A stretch of DNA of 64,000 nt from a virus: the IMG/VR virus record IMGVR_UViG_3300049212_000062, positions 1 to 64,000 of that record. The stretch is one strand, 5' to 3'. A program made the translations under genes and the position numbers. The notes under the pieces were generated by a model. It had not been told where the DNA came from. It did no database searches and was given only the letters and a program-made list of their open reading frames with translations. Below are positions 46,327 to 55,312 of the stretch, piece after piece (position 1 is the first letter of the stretch; every line of letters starts with the position of its first letter).

Positions 46327-47439
46327 CTAGTCGTACCGGACAATGTTCGTGATGCGCAGGTCTTCAATTTTGCCGGTGTAGTAGTGCATCAGGTCGTAGA
46401 GGAACTGTGCATCGTCTTTGCCGAGCACAAAGCGCGGCCAGATCGGCAGGTTGTAGAAGAACGGTGCCAGCGTGTACACCGTGCCAACCACGGCGCCAAG
46501 CGGCGCCACACCGATTTCCAGGAAGCCTTTCCGCACCTGCACGAAGCAGTGATACCAGTCCGTTGCGGGCACGAGTGCGTCTTCCAGCAGGGCCTCGAAA
46601 TAGCGTGTTTGCGAAGCGTTGTCAGCGCACCAGAAATAAAGCTGCCGCCGACGCACGGCAAGGCCGTAAGCCCGTGCATATGGATCGGCTTCGGGCTCAC
46701 CCTCCGTGGTGTTCATGCACCAGACAACGCTGTCCTTCTCTCCGCCGCGATTCTGGATCCAGCACTCGATGCAGAAGGCGACGCCGGGGAAGCTGGCCCG
46801 CAGATCCCACTCCGTGTTCGCCCCGTAGTCGACAAACGCTTCGTCCCCGTGAATGTAGGCGTGCCGCGCCGGCTCTTCGCCAACGCCGTCCACAAGGTCA
46901 ACCGTGCCGCCAACGGTCTCGGGCGTGAAACTGTTCTTCACGTCGTCCAATTGCGTGGCTGTCTCAAACGGCGCAGCGAAGGCAACGTTGGCCCACAGCG
47001 GGTCGTCGTCCAAGTTAGCCACAGTGAACGGCGCCGGCACCGTGTACGGGCGTGTCGCCAGGACGAAGCGGTCGCGCAGCTCCAGCCGGGCCGTAACGGT
47101 GTTCTGGTCGAAGCCAGCCGGCACCATCTCGTAAGGCTCAACGAAGCGCACAAGGCACCACGCCTCCAGGCCGTCCGGCGACGGTAGCTGCATCCAAAAC
47201 GGCTTGAGCCCGTTCTTCAGCGTGTACGTCCACCAGCTCTCGAACGTGCCGAACTCGTAACTGAACATCTCCCAGGTGACCTCGCAAGTCATCCCAGGGT
47301 CCAGCGTGTAGCCGCGCCGTGACCGCACCGCGTTCTCCTGCTCCGTGGCGGCGACACGGTTGGCCGGGCGCTGCCCGTTAACTGTGGTTACGGGCGGGAC
47401 GTCCAGCGGCAGGAACTCGCGAGTCTGGTTGGAGATCAT
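46327..47439 (-). CDS. Minor tail protein with LamG-like C-terminal domain
   Basis: 370 residues. The N-terminal 130 match distal minor tail proteins (GMTCEVTWEMFSYEFGTFES, KPFWMQLPSPDGLEAW). From about 165 a concanavalin/LamG-like jelly roll follows (FPGVAFCIECWIQNRGG, YFWCADN, DWYHCFVQVRKGFLEIGV), a sugar-binding fold that may help attach to surface polysaccharide. It ends LRITNIVRYD. Confidence 0.75.
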   Translation of the reverse strand: MISNQTREFLPLDVPPVTTVNGQRPANRVAATEQENAVRSRRGYTLDPGMTCEVTWEMFSYEFGTFESWWTYTLKNGLKPFWMQLPSPDGLEAWCLVRFVEPYEMVPAGFDQNTVTARLELRDRFVLATRPYTVPAPFTVANLDDDPLWANVAFAAPFETATQLDDVKNSFTPETVGGTVDLVDGVGEEPARHAYIHGDEAFVDYGANTEWDLRASFPGVAFCIECWIQNRGGEKDSVVWCMNTTEGEPEADPYARAYGLAVRRRQLYFWCADNASQTRYFEALLEDALVPATDWYHCFVQVRKGFLEIGVAPLGAVVGTVYTLAPFFYNLPIWPRFVLGKDDAQFLYDLMHYYTGKIEDLRITNIVRYD

Positions 47440-48791
47440 GGCAGTTCTTCCAGCATGCCCGTCGGGGTGACAACGATGCTAGCTGCGCCTTTGAGTAGGT
47501 TGGGCGTGCCGAAGAACCGGCCGCGCGCTGTTTGAATACCGCTGCCAGAAGCCAAGCCGTACATGCCAATCGGAAGCAGCCGGCCACGCGGGGTAACCTG
47601 GATGTCAGCCTTGCCATACAGCACAAGCGACAGCTCCAGATTGCCTCGTGCATTGGTGATGCCGATGCTGGTGGTGCCGTACAGCTCGTCCGTGCCGCTG
47701 GGCCGGTAGTAGAACATCGGGAACTTTGAGCGCAGTTGCATCGTCACGCGCCAGTACCCGCCGTCCAGTGCCTCTGCTGACGGCTCGCCAATGCACTCGC
47801 ATGTGAACCATGCGTTGCTGTTGTAATTGAGCGGCAACTCGATGTCGAACTGCCGTGCTCCGCCGAGTGTGTCCTGGTGCCACCATTGGTCGAAGTAACG
47901 GTACTGGACCGCCGTGTACTGGAAGCACGCCTGCGTTTTGTACGGCGCGAACCGCATGGTATTGCGACGGCGCGGGCGGCCGATGGCGGGCTCGAACGCG
48001 CTGCGGCTGTCTTCGCGCGTGGACATGAAGTTCTCGCGCAGCGGCCCCGGCAGGTCCGCCGGGTAGCGAATGCCGGTTGGCGATTCATCGACGGGTGGCG
48101 GCTCTGCGGGTGGCGGTGCCGGCGGTGCAATCGGCGGGTCGGCTTCGTCGAAGTAAAGCTTGTGCTCGTCGATGCGCATGTCGCCCAGCGGAGCGGACAA
48201 GCCGTCGGTAACAAACTCGGTGTCTTCGGGGATCGGCGTGACGCTGCCCTGCCCAAGGAACACGCCGTCGGCGAACACGTAGGCCGTGCCGGCGTCGTAG
48301 TACACGGCAATCTCTACCCACTCCCCGGGCGGCAGGTTGTACGTGACAATGAACTCGGGCGTGCCCACATTGGAGCCGCCATACACCTTGATCCGCCCGC
48401 CGAACTCCAGGTCTGCCGGGTCGTAGCCGTAGTCGGCTTTATAGAACAACGTGCCGGAGTAGTTGGCCGGGCCGCCCAGCGGTTGCAGCCAGAAGGAGTC
48501 GGTGTCATCAACTGGGTTGCGCCAGCCGTTCGGGTTGTAGACGCACGTCTTCAGCGTCAACTTGCCGTTGGTGACCGTGCCGAGGTGGTCGGTGTCCCAC
48601 TCGCCAACCCAGAAGTTCTGCTGATACTCGGGGAACTCAGCCGAGCCGCTCAAGCTGGACCCGGACGTGCCCATGCGGTGCACGGTGTCCAGCCCGACAT
48701 AGTCGGTGTATTCGACGACGTCATTAACGGTGTGGCCCTGCTGGTCTACCAACGGCAGGGCGTCGAACTTGAGGTAAACCGCCAACGTCAT
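47436..48791 (-). CDS. Minor tail protein with N-terminal jelly-roll domain
   Basis: 451 residues. Residues 25-215 form a LamG/laminarin-like jelly roll (GSGSLSGS-type start, WVEIAVYYDAGTAYVFADG, MRIDEHKLYFDE). A proline-rich linker follows, then a C-terminal domain related to lambda gpM-type distal tail proteins (YRYFDQWWHQDTLGGARQFD, WRVTMQLRSKFP). Adjacent genes thus each pair a tail domain with a lectin-like fold, in opposite order. Confidence 0.7.
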   Translation of the reverse strand: MTLAVYLKFDALPLVDQQGHTVNDVVEYTDYVGLDTVHRMGTSGSSLSGSAEFPEYQQNFWVGEWDTDHLGTVTNGKLTLKTCVYNPNGWRNPVDDTDSFWLQPLGGPANYSGTLFYKADYGYDPADLEFGGRIKVYGGSNVGTPEFIVTYNLPPGEWVEIAVYYDAGTAYVFADGVFLGQGSVTPIPEDTEFVTDGLSAPLGDMRIDEHKLYFDEADPPIAPPAPPPAEPPPVDESPTGIRYPADLPGPLRENFMSTREDSRSAFEPAIGRPRRRNTMRFAPYKTQACFQYTAVQYRYFDQWWHQDTLGGARQFDIELPLNYNSNAWFTCECIGEPSAEALDGGYWRVTMQLRSKFPMFYYRPSGTDELYGTTSIGITNARGNLELSLVLYGKADIQVTPRGRLLPIGMYGLASGSGIQTARGRFFGTPNLLKGAASIVVTPTGMLEELP

Positions 48792-51679
48792 CGCGCAGAC
48801 CCCACGGCACGGTTGAGGCCGTAGCGGGACTCCATGGCTGTTGCGATGGGCCCGCCCCGGTTGATGTCGCGCGCCACGGTAGCAGCCACGGTGATCTCGA
48901 TCTCACGCCCGTCCGGCGTCTGCCGCTCTTGCGTGGTGGCCCGCGTGCCGTCGGCATTGTTGTTGACAATGACGCGAACGTTGCTGGCGTTGCCTCCAAG
49001 CGAGCTGAGATCCTTGCCGCTGTTCATCGCCTCCAGCGCCGCACGGTTCTTGCGCGTGCCCTCGGCGTTCACAACGAACTCGCGGCCGTGCACCACGCCG
49101 GCAACGGTCTTCTTGCCGTAGTCGCCCGTATAGCCGCCCTGTTCGTATCCTGCGATCTTGGCCACATTCGCGGCAGCCGCCACGCCCACGGCAGCGGCAA
49201 GCGCGTAGTTGTACGGAGGCGGGGCGCTCGCCAGGGCCTTCTGCACGGCCACGATGCCGTCGATGGTTGCCTGCGCGATAGCTGCCGCCTTGCCGATGGC
49301 TGCAAGCTTCTTGTTGCTGCTGTTGGACAGCGTTGCGAGGCTGCTGAAGAACTGCTGCTCGTTGGCGAAGCGCGCCTGATGCTGTTCGATGGCGACGCGC
49401 GTGCGCAGCATCTCTGCGTCTTGTTCACTCAGCAGGTTCTTCTGCCGCATGGCGTCGATCTGCGCGTACATGGTCTCGAACGCGGCAAGCTGCGCCTGGA
49501 TGGCGACCTGCGTGCCGTTGATGTCGAGGCCCATGCTGGTGAGCATGTTGGACGTCGCCGTGGCCGCGTCACCTGTGGTGAACTGCGGGTTTGCGAGCAT
49601 GTTCTGCAGCGCCACAAGTTGCGCCTCGAACTCTTTACGCTTGCCGATACTTTGCTCGTACAGCGCGTCTTGTGCCTGCACCACGCGGTTCAGGTCTTCG
49701 ATGGCCGTCAGCTTGGCACGCAGGCCCGCAGTTTCCTTCTCAGTCAGCGTGATGCCCTGCTCTTGCAGTTGCAAAGTGATCTGTTGCAGTTGGGCGGCCA
49801 CTTGGCGTTCGCCGGTGTCCACCTTCATAATCTCAATCTGTTGGTCCAGCTCGCGGTTGATCTTGCCAAGCGGGTCGATGAGATCTTGATAATACTTGCG
49901 CGCAAGCTCCAGGTATTGGTTCGCCGTGTTACGGTCGATGAGGCCGAACTTGACCGCGTTGTTCAGCGTCTGCTCGGCCTTTGCCAGTTCAAGCACGGCA
50001 GCGGCCGACGGCTTGATTGTGTTCAACAGCGATTGCAGCGCGGTCTTCGCCTTGTCCAGCTCCTGCTGGTTCACCGGCGGCTTGGCCGGCGTACCGGCGA
50101 CCGTGCTGGGCGTGTTGGGGTGCAGCTTGGCAAGCCGATCCACTTCGGCACGGGCTGCGCTGAACTCCTTGGCCCGGTCGATCATCTTGTCCAAGAACTG
50201 CTCGGTTGGGCCCTGTTCGTTGAAGCCTTCCATGAACGCCGCGCCGACGTCCTTGCCCAGCTTGGCAGCGGCCCCGGCTTGCGCGTTGGGGAGCGTGAAG
50301 TCGATGTTGGTGGCGATCTTGCCCAGCCCCGCAAACTCGGTCACAGTGCTGAGGAGTTCGCCTGCCTTGTTGACAAAGCTCCCGATCTTCTCCAGCACCG
50401 CGTTCAGTGCCTGCGTGAACAAGTCAGACAGTGCGGGCGGAACGCCTTCGAAGAGCGCCGTGGTGGCGCGCACGGCACCACGCCACAGGCCGACATATAC
50501 GTCAACGACCTTGGCTGCGCCGCGCAAGATGCCGACGAGGCTGATATCAACTGTGTTCCACCACTTCATGAACGCCTCGCCCAGCGGTCCCAAGGCGGCC
50601 AAGGCTGCGTCGTACAGTGCGCGGAAACCCTGCTGTGCAGCCTCGCCGATGGCGCGCAGCAAGTCCCAGAACGTCGTCATGCTGTTGACGCCCAGGTTGA
50701 TCTTGTCGCTGAACAGAACAAGGGTAGTGACCACACTGGTCAGCACCACCAACAGGGCGCCAATTGGGTTCGCGGCGATTGCCGCCGTCAAGGCCCCTAC
50801 GGCGGCCGTGGCGCCGCGCAACACCGCAGCCGTACCACCAACCAGCAGCAGGCCGCTCGCGAGCCCTAGCGCGGCTTTTGCGGCCGTGTCCAGGTTGTTC
50901 GCCAGGAACATCATGATTTGCGACAGGGTCTTGCTGAACCCCGTTGCTTCATCCATCGCGCCAACGTAGCTCAGTACGTTGTTCTTCAGCACCTGGAACG
51001 ACTGCGACAGCGTGGGGATAGTCTTGCCGAAGCGCTCTTCCAGCTCTGCCCGTGCGTCCTGGAACGCGCCCAGCACAGTCTGCGCGGTGATCTTGCCCTG
51101 TTCGCCCATCAACCGCAGCTCGCCGCGTGTGACGCCGAGCTTCTTGGCAATCACGTCCGCCACGGCCGGCAGTTGCTCCAACACGCTGCGCAGTTCGTCG
51201 CCGCGCAGCGTGCCGCTTGCCAAGCCCTGCGACAACTGGATCAGGCCAGCCTGCGCCTCCGTTGCGCTGGCGCCTGACAGGATGATGGCTTGGTTCAGCG
51301 ACTTGGTGAAATCGATGAGCTGCTGTTGGCTGACGCCGAGTTCCTTGCTGCTGGTGGCAAGGCGCGCATACAGCTCCACGCTACCTTCGACACTGCTGCG
51401 CGTGTCGTTGCTGACATCAAGCAGTGACTTGTAGACGGCGGTTAGCCCTGCTGCCTCCAGGCCCGTGCTGCGCAGGCGGTTCTGGAGGTTCTGGTACGTG
51501 TTGATCAGCTCCAGCACTTCGCGGACAGCCAAGGCCCCGCCGATGCTTGCCAGGGCCTTCTTGAGGAAGTCCACGCCGCCGGCCGCCTTGCGGGCAGCCG
51601 GGTCCAGGTCTTCTAGCCGGCGCTTCACGACGCGCGAGCCGTCCTCGCGCACCTGGATGTCAATGCGTTCTGTGGTCAT
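48788..51679 (-). CDS. Tape measure protein
   Basis: 963 residues from ATG 51679 (MTTERIDIQV), overlapping the previous gene. The N-terminal 200 residues match the tape-measure N-terminal family (SLNQAIILSGASATEAQAGL, QLSQGLASGTLRGDELRSVL). Around 250-340 is a hydrophobic multi-span region (LGLASGLLLVGGTAAVLRGA), followed by long helical coiled coils. It sets tail length and leaves with the DNA. Its length predicts a tail of roughly 140 nm by the usual rule of thumb. Confidence 0.93.
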   Translation of the reverse strand: MTTERIDIQVREDGSRVVKRRLEDLDPAARKAAGGVDFLKKALASIGGALAVREVLELINTYQNLQNRLRSTGLEAAGLTAVYKSLLDVSNDTRSSVEGSVELYARLATSSKELGVSQQQLIDFTKSLNQAIILSGASATEAQAGLIQLSQGLASGTLRGDELRSVLEQLPAVADVIAKKLGVTRGELRLMGEQGKITAQTVLGAFQDARAELEERFGKTIPTLSQSFQVLKNNVLSYVGAMDEATGFSKTLSQIMMFLANNLDTAAKAALGLASGLLLVGGTAAVLRGATAAVGALTAAIAANPIGALLVVLTSVVTTLVLFSDKINLGVNSMTTFWDLLRAIGEAAQQGFRALYDAALAALGPLGEAFMKWWNTVDISLVGILRGAAKVVDVYVGLWRGAVRATTALFEGVPPALSDLFTQALNAVLEKIGSFVNKAGELLSTVTEFAGLGKIATNIDFTLPNAQAGAAAKLGKDVGAAFMEGFNEQGPTEQFLDKMIDRAKEFSAARAEVDRLAKLHPNTPSTVAGTPAKPPVNQQELDKAKTALQSLLNTIKPSAAAVLELAKAEQTLNNAVKFGLIDRNTANQYLELARKYYQDLIDPLGKINRELDQQIEIMKVDTGERQVAAQLQQITLQLQEQGITLTEKETAGLRAKLTAIEDLNRVVQAQDALYEQSIGKRKEFEAQLVALQNMLANPQFTTGDAATATSNMLTSMGLDINGTQVAIQAQLAAFETMYAQIDAMRQKNLLSEQDAEMLRTRVAIEQHQARFANEQQFFSSLATLSNSSNKKLAAIGKAAAIAQATIDGIVAVQKALASAPPPYNYALAAAVGVAAAANVAKIAGYEQGGYTGDYGKKTVAGVVHGREFVVNAEGTRKNRAALEAMNSGKDLSSLGGNASNVRVIVNNNADGTRATTQERQTPDGREIEITVAATVARDINRGGPIATAMESRYGLNRAVGSAR

Positions 51680-52140
51680 TCGCTGCTGCCTGTGATGGTG
51701 AGCTTCGCGCCTTTGACACGCGCCGCGCCCGCCTGGACAGCAGCTTCCACGAAACCGGCCGGCGCTTGCGCGCTCCAACCGTCATTCAACCGGCCGATGT
51801 ATGGCAGGTTGTTTGTCAGGTGAATCGTCGAGTTACGATCCCCGTCGTAGCCCTCGATGACCTCTTTTGCCTTGGCAATGGAGCGTTGCGCCACGGCCCC
51901 GCCAGTGCCTTCGAAACCCTTGCGGACACCGCCCAGGGTGCCCACGGTGCCCTCCGCCGGCCCGTCGAGCTGCGCCTGCCAGTTGGAACGGGCACGCCCG
52001 GTATCGACGGGCGTGCCCAGCACAACGGCGGAGTCGACGGCCAGGGCCACACGACGCACCAGCTTGTCAGCGTTCTCTGCGACCGCGCGGCCCCGCACCC
52101 GCATTTTCCGGCCGAATGATCCGAGGTCGTTCGTTGCCAT
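51676..52140 (-). CDS. Tail protein of the HK97 gp10-like family
   Basis: 154 residues from ATG 52140. VDTGRARSNWQ and LTNNLPYIGRLNDGWSAQAPAGFVE are the hallmarks of HK97-gp10-type tail completion or minor tail proteins. Here it follows the tail chaperones rather than preceding the tube gene. The start overlaps the GT frame by 74 bp and the end overlaps the tape measure start. Confidence 0.82.
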   Translation of the reverse strand: MATNDLGSFGRKMRVRGRAVAENADKLVRRVALAVDSAVVLGTPVDTGRARSNWQAQLDGPAEGTVGTLGGVRKGFEGTGGAVAQRSIAKAKEVIEGYDGDRNSTIHLTNNLPYIGRLNDGWSAQAPAGFVEAAVQAGAARVKGAKLTITGSSE

Positions 52141-52932
52141 TGTTGCTAGGTGGTGGAGGCTTCTTTGCTTGCTTGGCCCGATGTTCGAGGTACACGGCAT
52201 CCAGCTTGCTCACATGGTAGTGCAAGTCCTCCCACTGGTCCCCGATAATGCCGTGTTCCCGGCAGTATCTTCGCACGGCCGACCACGGAATCGGTCCTTC
52301 GGCAAAGCCAAACGCGCGGTCAGTAGTTAGGTCCATGAAGGCTGTGAAGAACAGCTCCAGCCCTAACCACAGGTCCGGCGCGTTGGCGATGGCAGCCGGC
52401 AACGCCTTGCGCTGCCGGACACACTGCTGGAGGATGAACTGTTCAGTCGGCCCCTGCTCCAGCGTGTACAGCAGGACCGCCGTCAGTTTCCCGCGTCGGC
52501 CTCGCGGATCTCGGCGCGGAACAGCGCGGCGCGTTGGGCCTGCTCGACGATGTCTTGGTACAAGTCGGGCAGGTCTTCGAACAACTCCAGGCAGGCTTCC
52601 ACACTGAATTCGCGCGGGCTGAACGTGCCGGCGGGCGACCCGTCCGGGTTCTTGTCCATCAGCTCCACGTTCTCCCAGCCCAGCACCACCGTCTCGGCGT
52701 ACACCTTGCGCATCAGCTTGGTGACCTGCTCGGTGGCGATGGTCTCGGTCTGGATCTGCCTGCGGTACGGCTTGACGACCGCCTCCAGCCGCTTGGCGAA
52801 GCGTTCGTTGGAACCACCGGCCCGCGCAATGCGGATGCAGATGGGCAGCCCTTGGCTGTTGTTGCCGTACTCCAGCAAGACGCCGGTCTTCTCGACGTTG
52901 CCGTCGGTCTTGAATTGTTCGTACAGGTTCAT
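52067..52932 (-). CDS. Tail assembly chaperone fusion made by -1 frameshift (GT-like)
   Basis: If ribosomes slip -1 at GGGAAAC (52486-52492), translation of the 149-residue chaperone continues for about 139 more residues (LTAVLLYTLEQGPTEQFILQ onward) to a stop at 52067, giving about 288 residues. The extension has no convincing start of its own and remains open through the slip site. Lambda gpG/gpGT uses GGGAAAG in the same way. The fusion coats the tape measure and recruits tube protein; it is not in the virion. Confidence 0.85.
52483..52932 (-). CDS. Tail assembly chaperone (G-like)
   Basis: 149 residues between tail tube and tape measure genes, the fixed place for this chaperone. Acidic, with LFEDLPDLYQDIVEQAQRAAL near the end. 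GGAGGC precedes ATG 52932. Its last sense codons GGA AAC and stop TGA overlap the slippery heptamer. Confidence 0.87.
   Translation of the reverse strand: MNLYEQFKTDGNVEKTGVLLEYGNNSQGLPICIRIARAGGSNERFAKRLEAVVKPYRRQIQTETIATEQVTKLMRKVYAETVVLGWENVELMDKNPDGSPAGTFSPREFSVEACLELFEDLPDLYQDIVEQAQRAALFRAEIREADAGN
52486..52492 (-). promoter_or_regulatory. Programmed -1 ribosomal frameshift site GGGAAAC
   Basis: The minus strand reads GCG GGA AAC TGA in the chaperone frame. G GGA AAC fits X XXY YYZ, so a -1 slip reads GGG AAA and then CTG ACG in the extension frame. The site lies directly before the stop codon, which should promote pausing. Confidence 0.87.
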
Positions 52933-52948
52933 GGAGGCTCCGAGTTAG

Positions 52949-52973
52949 GCAGGGGCGCACTGCGCGCCCCTGC
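52949..52973. other. Strong hairpin after the tail tube gene
   Basis: Perfect 10-bp stem GCAGGGGCGC/GCGCCCCTGC with a five-base loop between the tail tube stop (52983) and chaperone start. There is no T run. It may attenuate readthrough so that tube protein is made in excess over the tail chaperone, or protect the upstream mRNA end. Confidence 0.65.
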
Positions 52974-52982
52974 GGGCCTCCA

Positions 52983-54506
52983 TTATGCCTCTGCGACGGT
53001 GGGCAGGTACGCGAAACGCTGCATGAGCAGCGTGTGCCCGTAGGCACTTTCCGCCGCGCTGTTCTCCAGCGGCATCTTGATCGCTTGGTCTTGCTCCACG
53101 TTCAAGCGGCCGTCACCGAACGCCAGCAGCGGGATATCGAACAGGATGCCGGCGTTGTTCTTCGCCACGGCGAAGTCCAGCGTCACGTCGTTGTACCCGC
53201 GCACGGCCTGAAGGCCGTTGGTGTCGCCGAAGTACGCCTCGGCACTGCCGCCGACCTCGAACGTGCCCGTGGACAGGTCGAAGCCGCCCATCACGCCAAT
53301 CGCCTTCAGCGGCGCGGCGTTGTTGTTGATGGTGAGCGTCATGTCGGTGACGAACGCGAACCACGGCGTGAGGTACGAATCGTCGACGGCCACCGCGCCG
53401 ATCATCAGGCGGCTGAAGTCGTTGGAGGTGTTGAGCGCTTCTTCGCCCGGCGCCTCCACTTCGTTCCCCGCGCTCTTCAGCGCCGTGTCGCCACCCAGGA
53501 TCTCGTGATCCAGGCCCACGAACGTCAGGTCCACCGTGATCTTGTCCGCCTGCGTGACGTTGATGGTCAGTTCGTTGGCAACCATGCCGGTCAGGTACTC
53601 GGCCATCGGCTGATCGCTGTCATCCATGCCCAGGTAGCGCTCGAGCTGGTAGGTGCGGCGCTTGATCAGCGTGGGGTCGCCTTCGTTCTTCAGCACCAGC
53701 CCCAGCCAGATGCGGATCGTCTTGCCCGTGCCGGCTTCGGCCTGCGCGTCCCAGGAGGTCTTGTCGAACTCCAGGTAGCCGGCCGCGATGGCAGAGATGC
53801 GGGCGAACCCGCCGTTGTTGGCGAAGCGCTGTCCGGCCACGTCCGCGCCCAGGTAGATCCACTCGCCCACGATGAGGCCGAGTGTGGTCATGTCCTTCGC
53901 GCTGTCGGTCAGCCGCGCCAGCGTGCCATTCAGCGTGATGGCGCTGGTGCCGCTGTCGAACTGGAAGCCGACCGTTTCCACCATGGCCGCAGCCGGCGGA
54001 GTGGCTTCGTCAGCCAGACCTGCAGACGTTGTGATGTCGTTGGCATCGGCAGACGCCACCAAGAACACACCGTTGTTCGCCAGCACGCCGAAGCCGCTGG
54101 ACTTGATCAGGTCGCCGGCGACGAACGTGTCGGCGTAGCTGGTGAAGTTGAACTTGTGCGTGCTGCCGGTGACGCTGGTAACCACATCCTGAGTCGCGTT
54201 GAGCCCGGCCGTGGTTGCCTTCTCACGCGCATCGGCGAAGAAGAACCCTTGCAGCAAGCGCGTCAGGTTGTTGACCGTCAGGTCTTGGTTGAAGTTGGCC
54301 GTCACGTCCATGTCGGTCAGCGTACCCTTCCGGCGCTGGCGACGCGGGTTGATCGGGTTGCGCGACACGGCGGTCAGCTGGCCGCCAAAATCGCCGTAGC
54401 TGTTGGGCTCCAGCGCGTACCACGGCGGCATGATGTCCGGCAGCACCTTCGGTGCTTCTTCCTCGGCGAACCGCAGGCCGGTCTGGTTGGAGTCTTGCTT
54501 GTTCAC
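52983..54506 (-). CDS. Major tail tube protein
   Basis: 507 residues with GAGGTGAA before ATG 54506. Beta-rich with features of phage tail tube proteins: RRQRRKGTLTDMDVTANFNQDLT, TIRIWLGLVLKNEG, TYQLERYLGMDDSD and TGMVANELTINVTQADKITV. It is long for the family, with several inserted beta domains (residues about 90-230), perhaps surface-exposed Ig-like decorations. A strong hairpin follows the gene, consistent with high expression. Confidence 0.87.
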   Translation of the reverse strand: MNKQDSNQTGLRFAEEEAPKVLPDIMPPWYALEPNSYGDFGGQLTAVSRNPINPRRQRRKGTLTDMDVTANFNQDLTVNNLTRLLQGFFFADAREKATTAGLNATQDVVTSVTGSTHKFNFTSYADTFVAGDLIKSSGFGVLANNGVFLVASADANDITTSAGLADEATPPAAAMVETVGFQFDSGTSAITLNGTLARLTDSAKDMTTLGLIVGEWIYLGADVAGQRFANNGGFARISAIAAGYLEFDKTSWDAQAEAGTGKTIRIWLGLVLKNEGDPTLIKRRTYQLERYLGMDDSDQPMAEYLTGMVANELTINVTQADKITVDLTFVGLDHEILGGDTALKSAGNEVEAPGEEALNTSNDFSRLMIGAVAVDDSYLTPWFAFVTDMTLTINNNAAPLKAIGVMGGFDLSTGTFEVGGSAEAYFGDTNGLQAVRGYNDVTLDFAVAKNNAGILFDIPLLAFGDGRLNVEQDQAIKMPLENSAAESAYGHTLLMQRFAYLPTVAEA

Positions 54507-54515
54507 GGATTCACC

Positions 54516-54932
54516 TCATGAAGAAAAGTCGTCGTATGCGAAGTCGACAAGGACCAGGAAGCCGTTGAAGGAGCCGTCCCGCCCTGTCTCACGGAAGCGG
54601 TGCCTTGTGTACCTGATCGCACCACGCGCGACCCTGTATGCGTTCATGATGCTGCGGCACAGCGGGTAACCCGGCGTGGCGCCTTGGCCTGCCGGAATGA
54701 AGACCTGGATGAACAGCGTGCCTACGTGCTCCCACATCTTCGCGCCCACGTGGTTGGACAGCGAGGTCTGACCGCCGTCATTGTGCTGAAGGGTGACACG
54801 GGCCCACGGCACCTCTTCACCCTCCGGCGCCCTTTGATCAGGCGTGTCCGGCCATACGGCAGCATACCCGGTTGCGTCCCAGGTACTCTTGAAAACTGTG
54901 AGCATCGCGTCGCGAGCCGCTTCCGGTGTCAT
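54516..54932 (-). CDS. Tail terminator-like protein (DUF4128/gpU type)
   Basis: 138 residues from ATG 54932 (MTPEAARDAML). The pattern, helix, then ARVTLQHNDGGQTSL, TLFIQVFIPAGQG and a C-terminal FLVLVDFAYDDF, matches small tail-terminator proteins that cap the tube. It lies between connector genes and the tube gene, as expected. Confidence 0.75.
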   Translation of the reverse strand: MTPEAARDAMLTVFKSTWDATGYAAVWPDTPDQRAPEGEEVPWARVTLQHNDGGQTSLSNHVGAKMWEHVGTLFIQVFIPAGQGATPGYPLCRSIMNAYRVARGAIRYTRHRFRETGRDGSFNGFLVLVDFAYDDFSS

Positions 54933-55309
54933 CGCTTCACTCCGATAGCGAACAGCAGCGACACATCGGCCGGCTTGAGTTCGTACACCCAGTCCACCAT
55001 CCACTTGACGCCGCCGTCAACGATGGCGGTTGTGCGGTTGAGGTCGAACGTTGCGTTCGGGCCAACAAGACAGACCTGCTGCACGCGCGCCAGCATCTCC
55101 GGCGTGACCGTTTCTTTGCCCAGCCCGGCGCCGGTAGGAGGCACGAACGTCGCGGCCTGCGACAGCGTGGCGTCTACGCCTTGCTCCTGCGCGCCGCGCC
55201 AGGGCTTGCTCGGGTCCGCCGGCTCGCTGACCAACCGCTCGAACGTCACAACCCTGCCGGTTGCGGCAATGAGCCGGAGCGCGGTTGCGGCAAGTTTCGG
55301 GTAGTCCAT
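54929..55309 (-). CDS. Head-tail connector or neck protein
   Basis: 126 residues overlapping the terminator gene by 4 bp. ATGRVVTFERLVSEPADPSKPW and VCLVGPNATFDLNRTTAIVDGG are typical of the small head-closure proteins in this map position. A beta-barrel head-completion role is likely. Confidence 0.7.
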   Translation of the reverse strand: MDYPKLAATALRLIAATGRVVTFERLVSEPADPSKPWRGAQEQGVDATLSQAATFVPPTGAGLGKETVTPEMLARVQQVCLVGPNATFDLNRTTAIVDGGVKWMVDWVYELKPADVSLLFAIGVKR

Positions 55310-55312
55310 GGG

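Noticed and set aside
53034-54521. 495-codon open frame on the plus strand opposite the tail tube gene
   Set aside because: It mirrors the tail tube codons in a GC-rich genome, has shadow composition (Arg/His/Val-rich) and opposes a coherent operon. Several other long opposite-strand frames (8160-9311, 11285-12637, 44161-45321, 48929-50869, 62437-63543) were dropped for the same reason.
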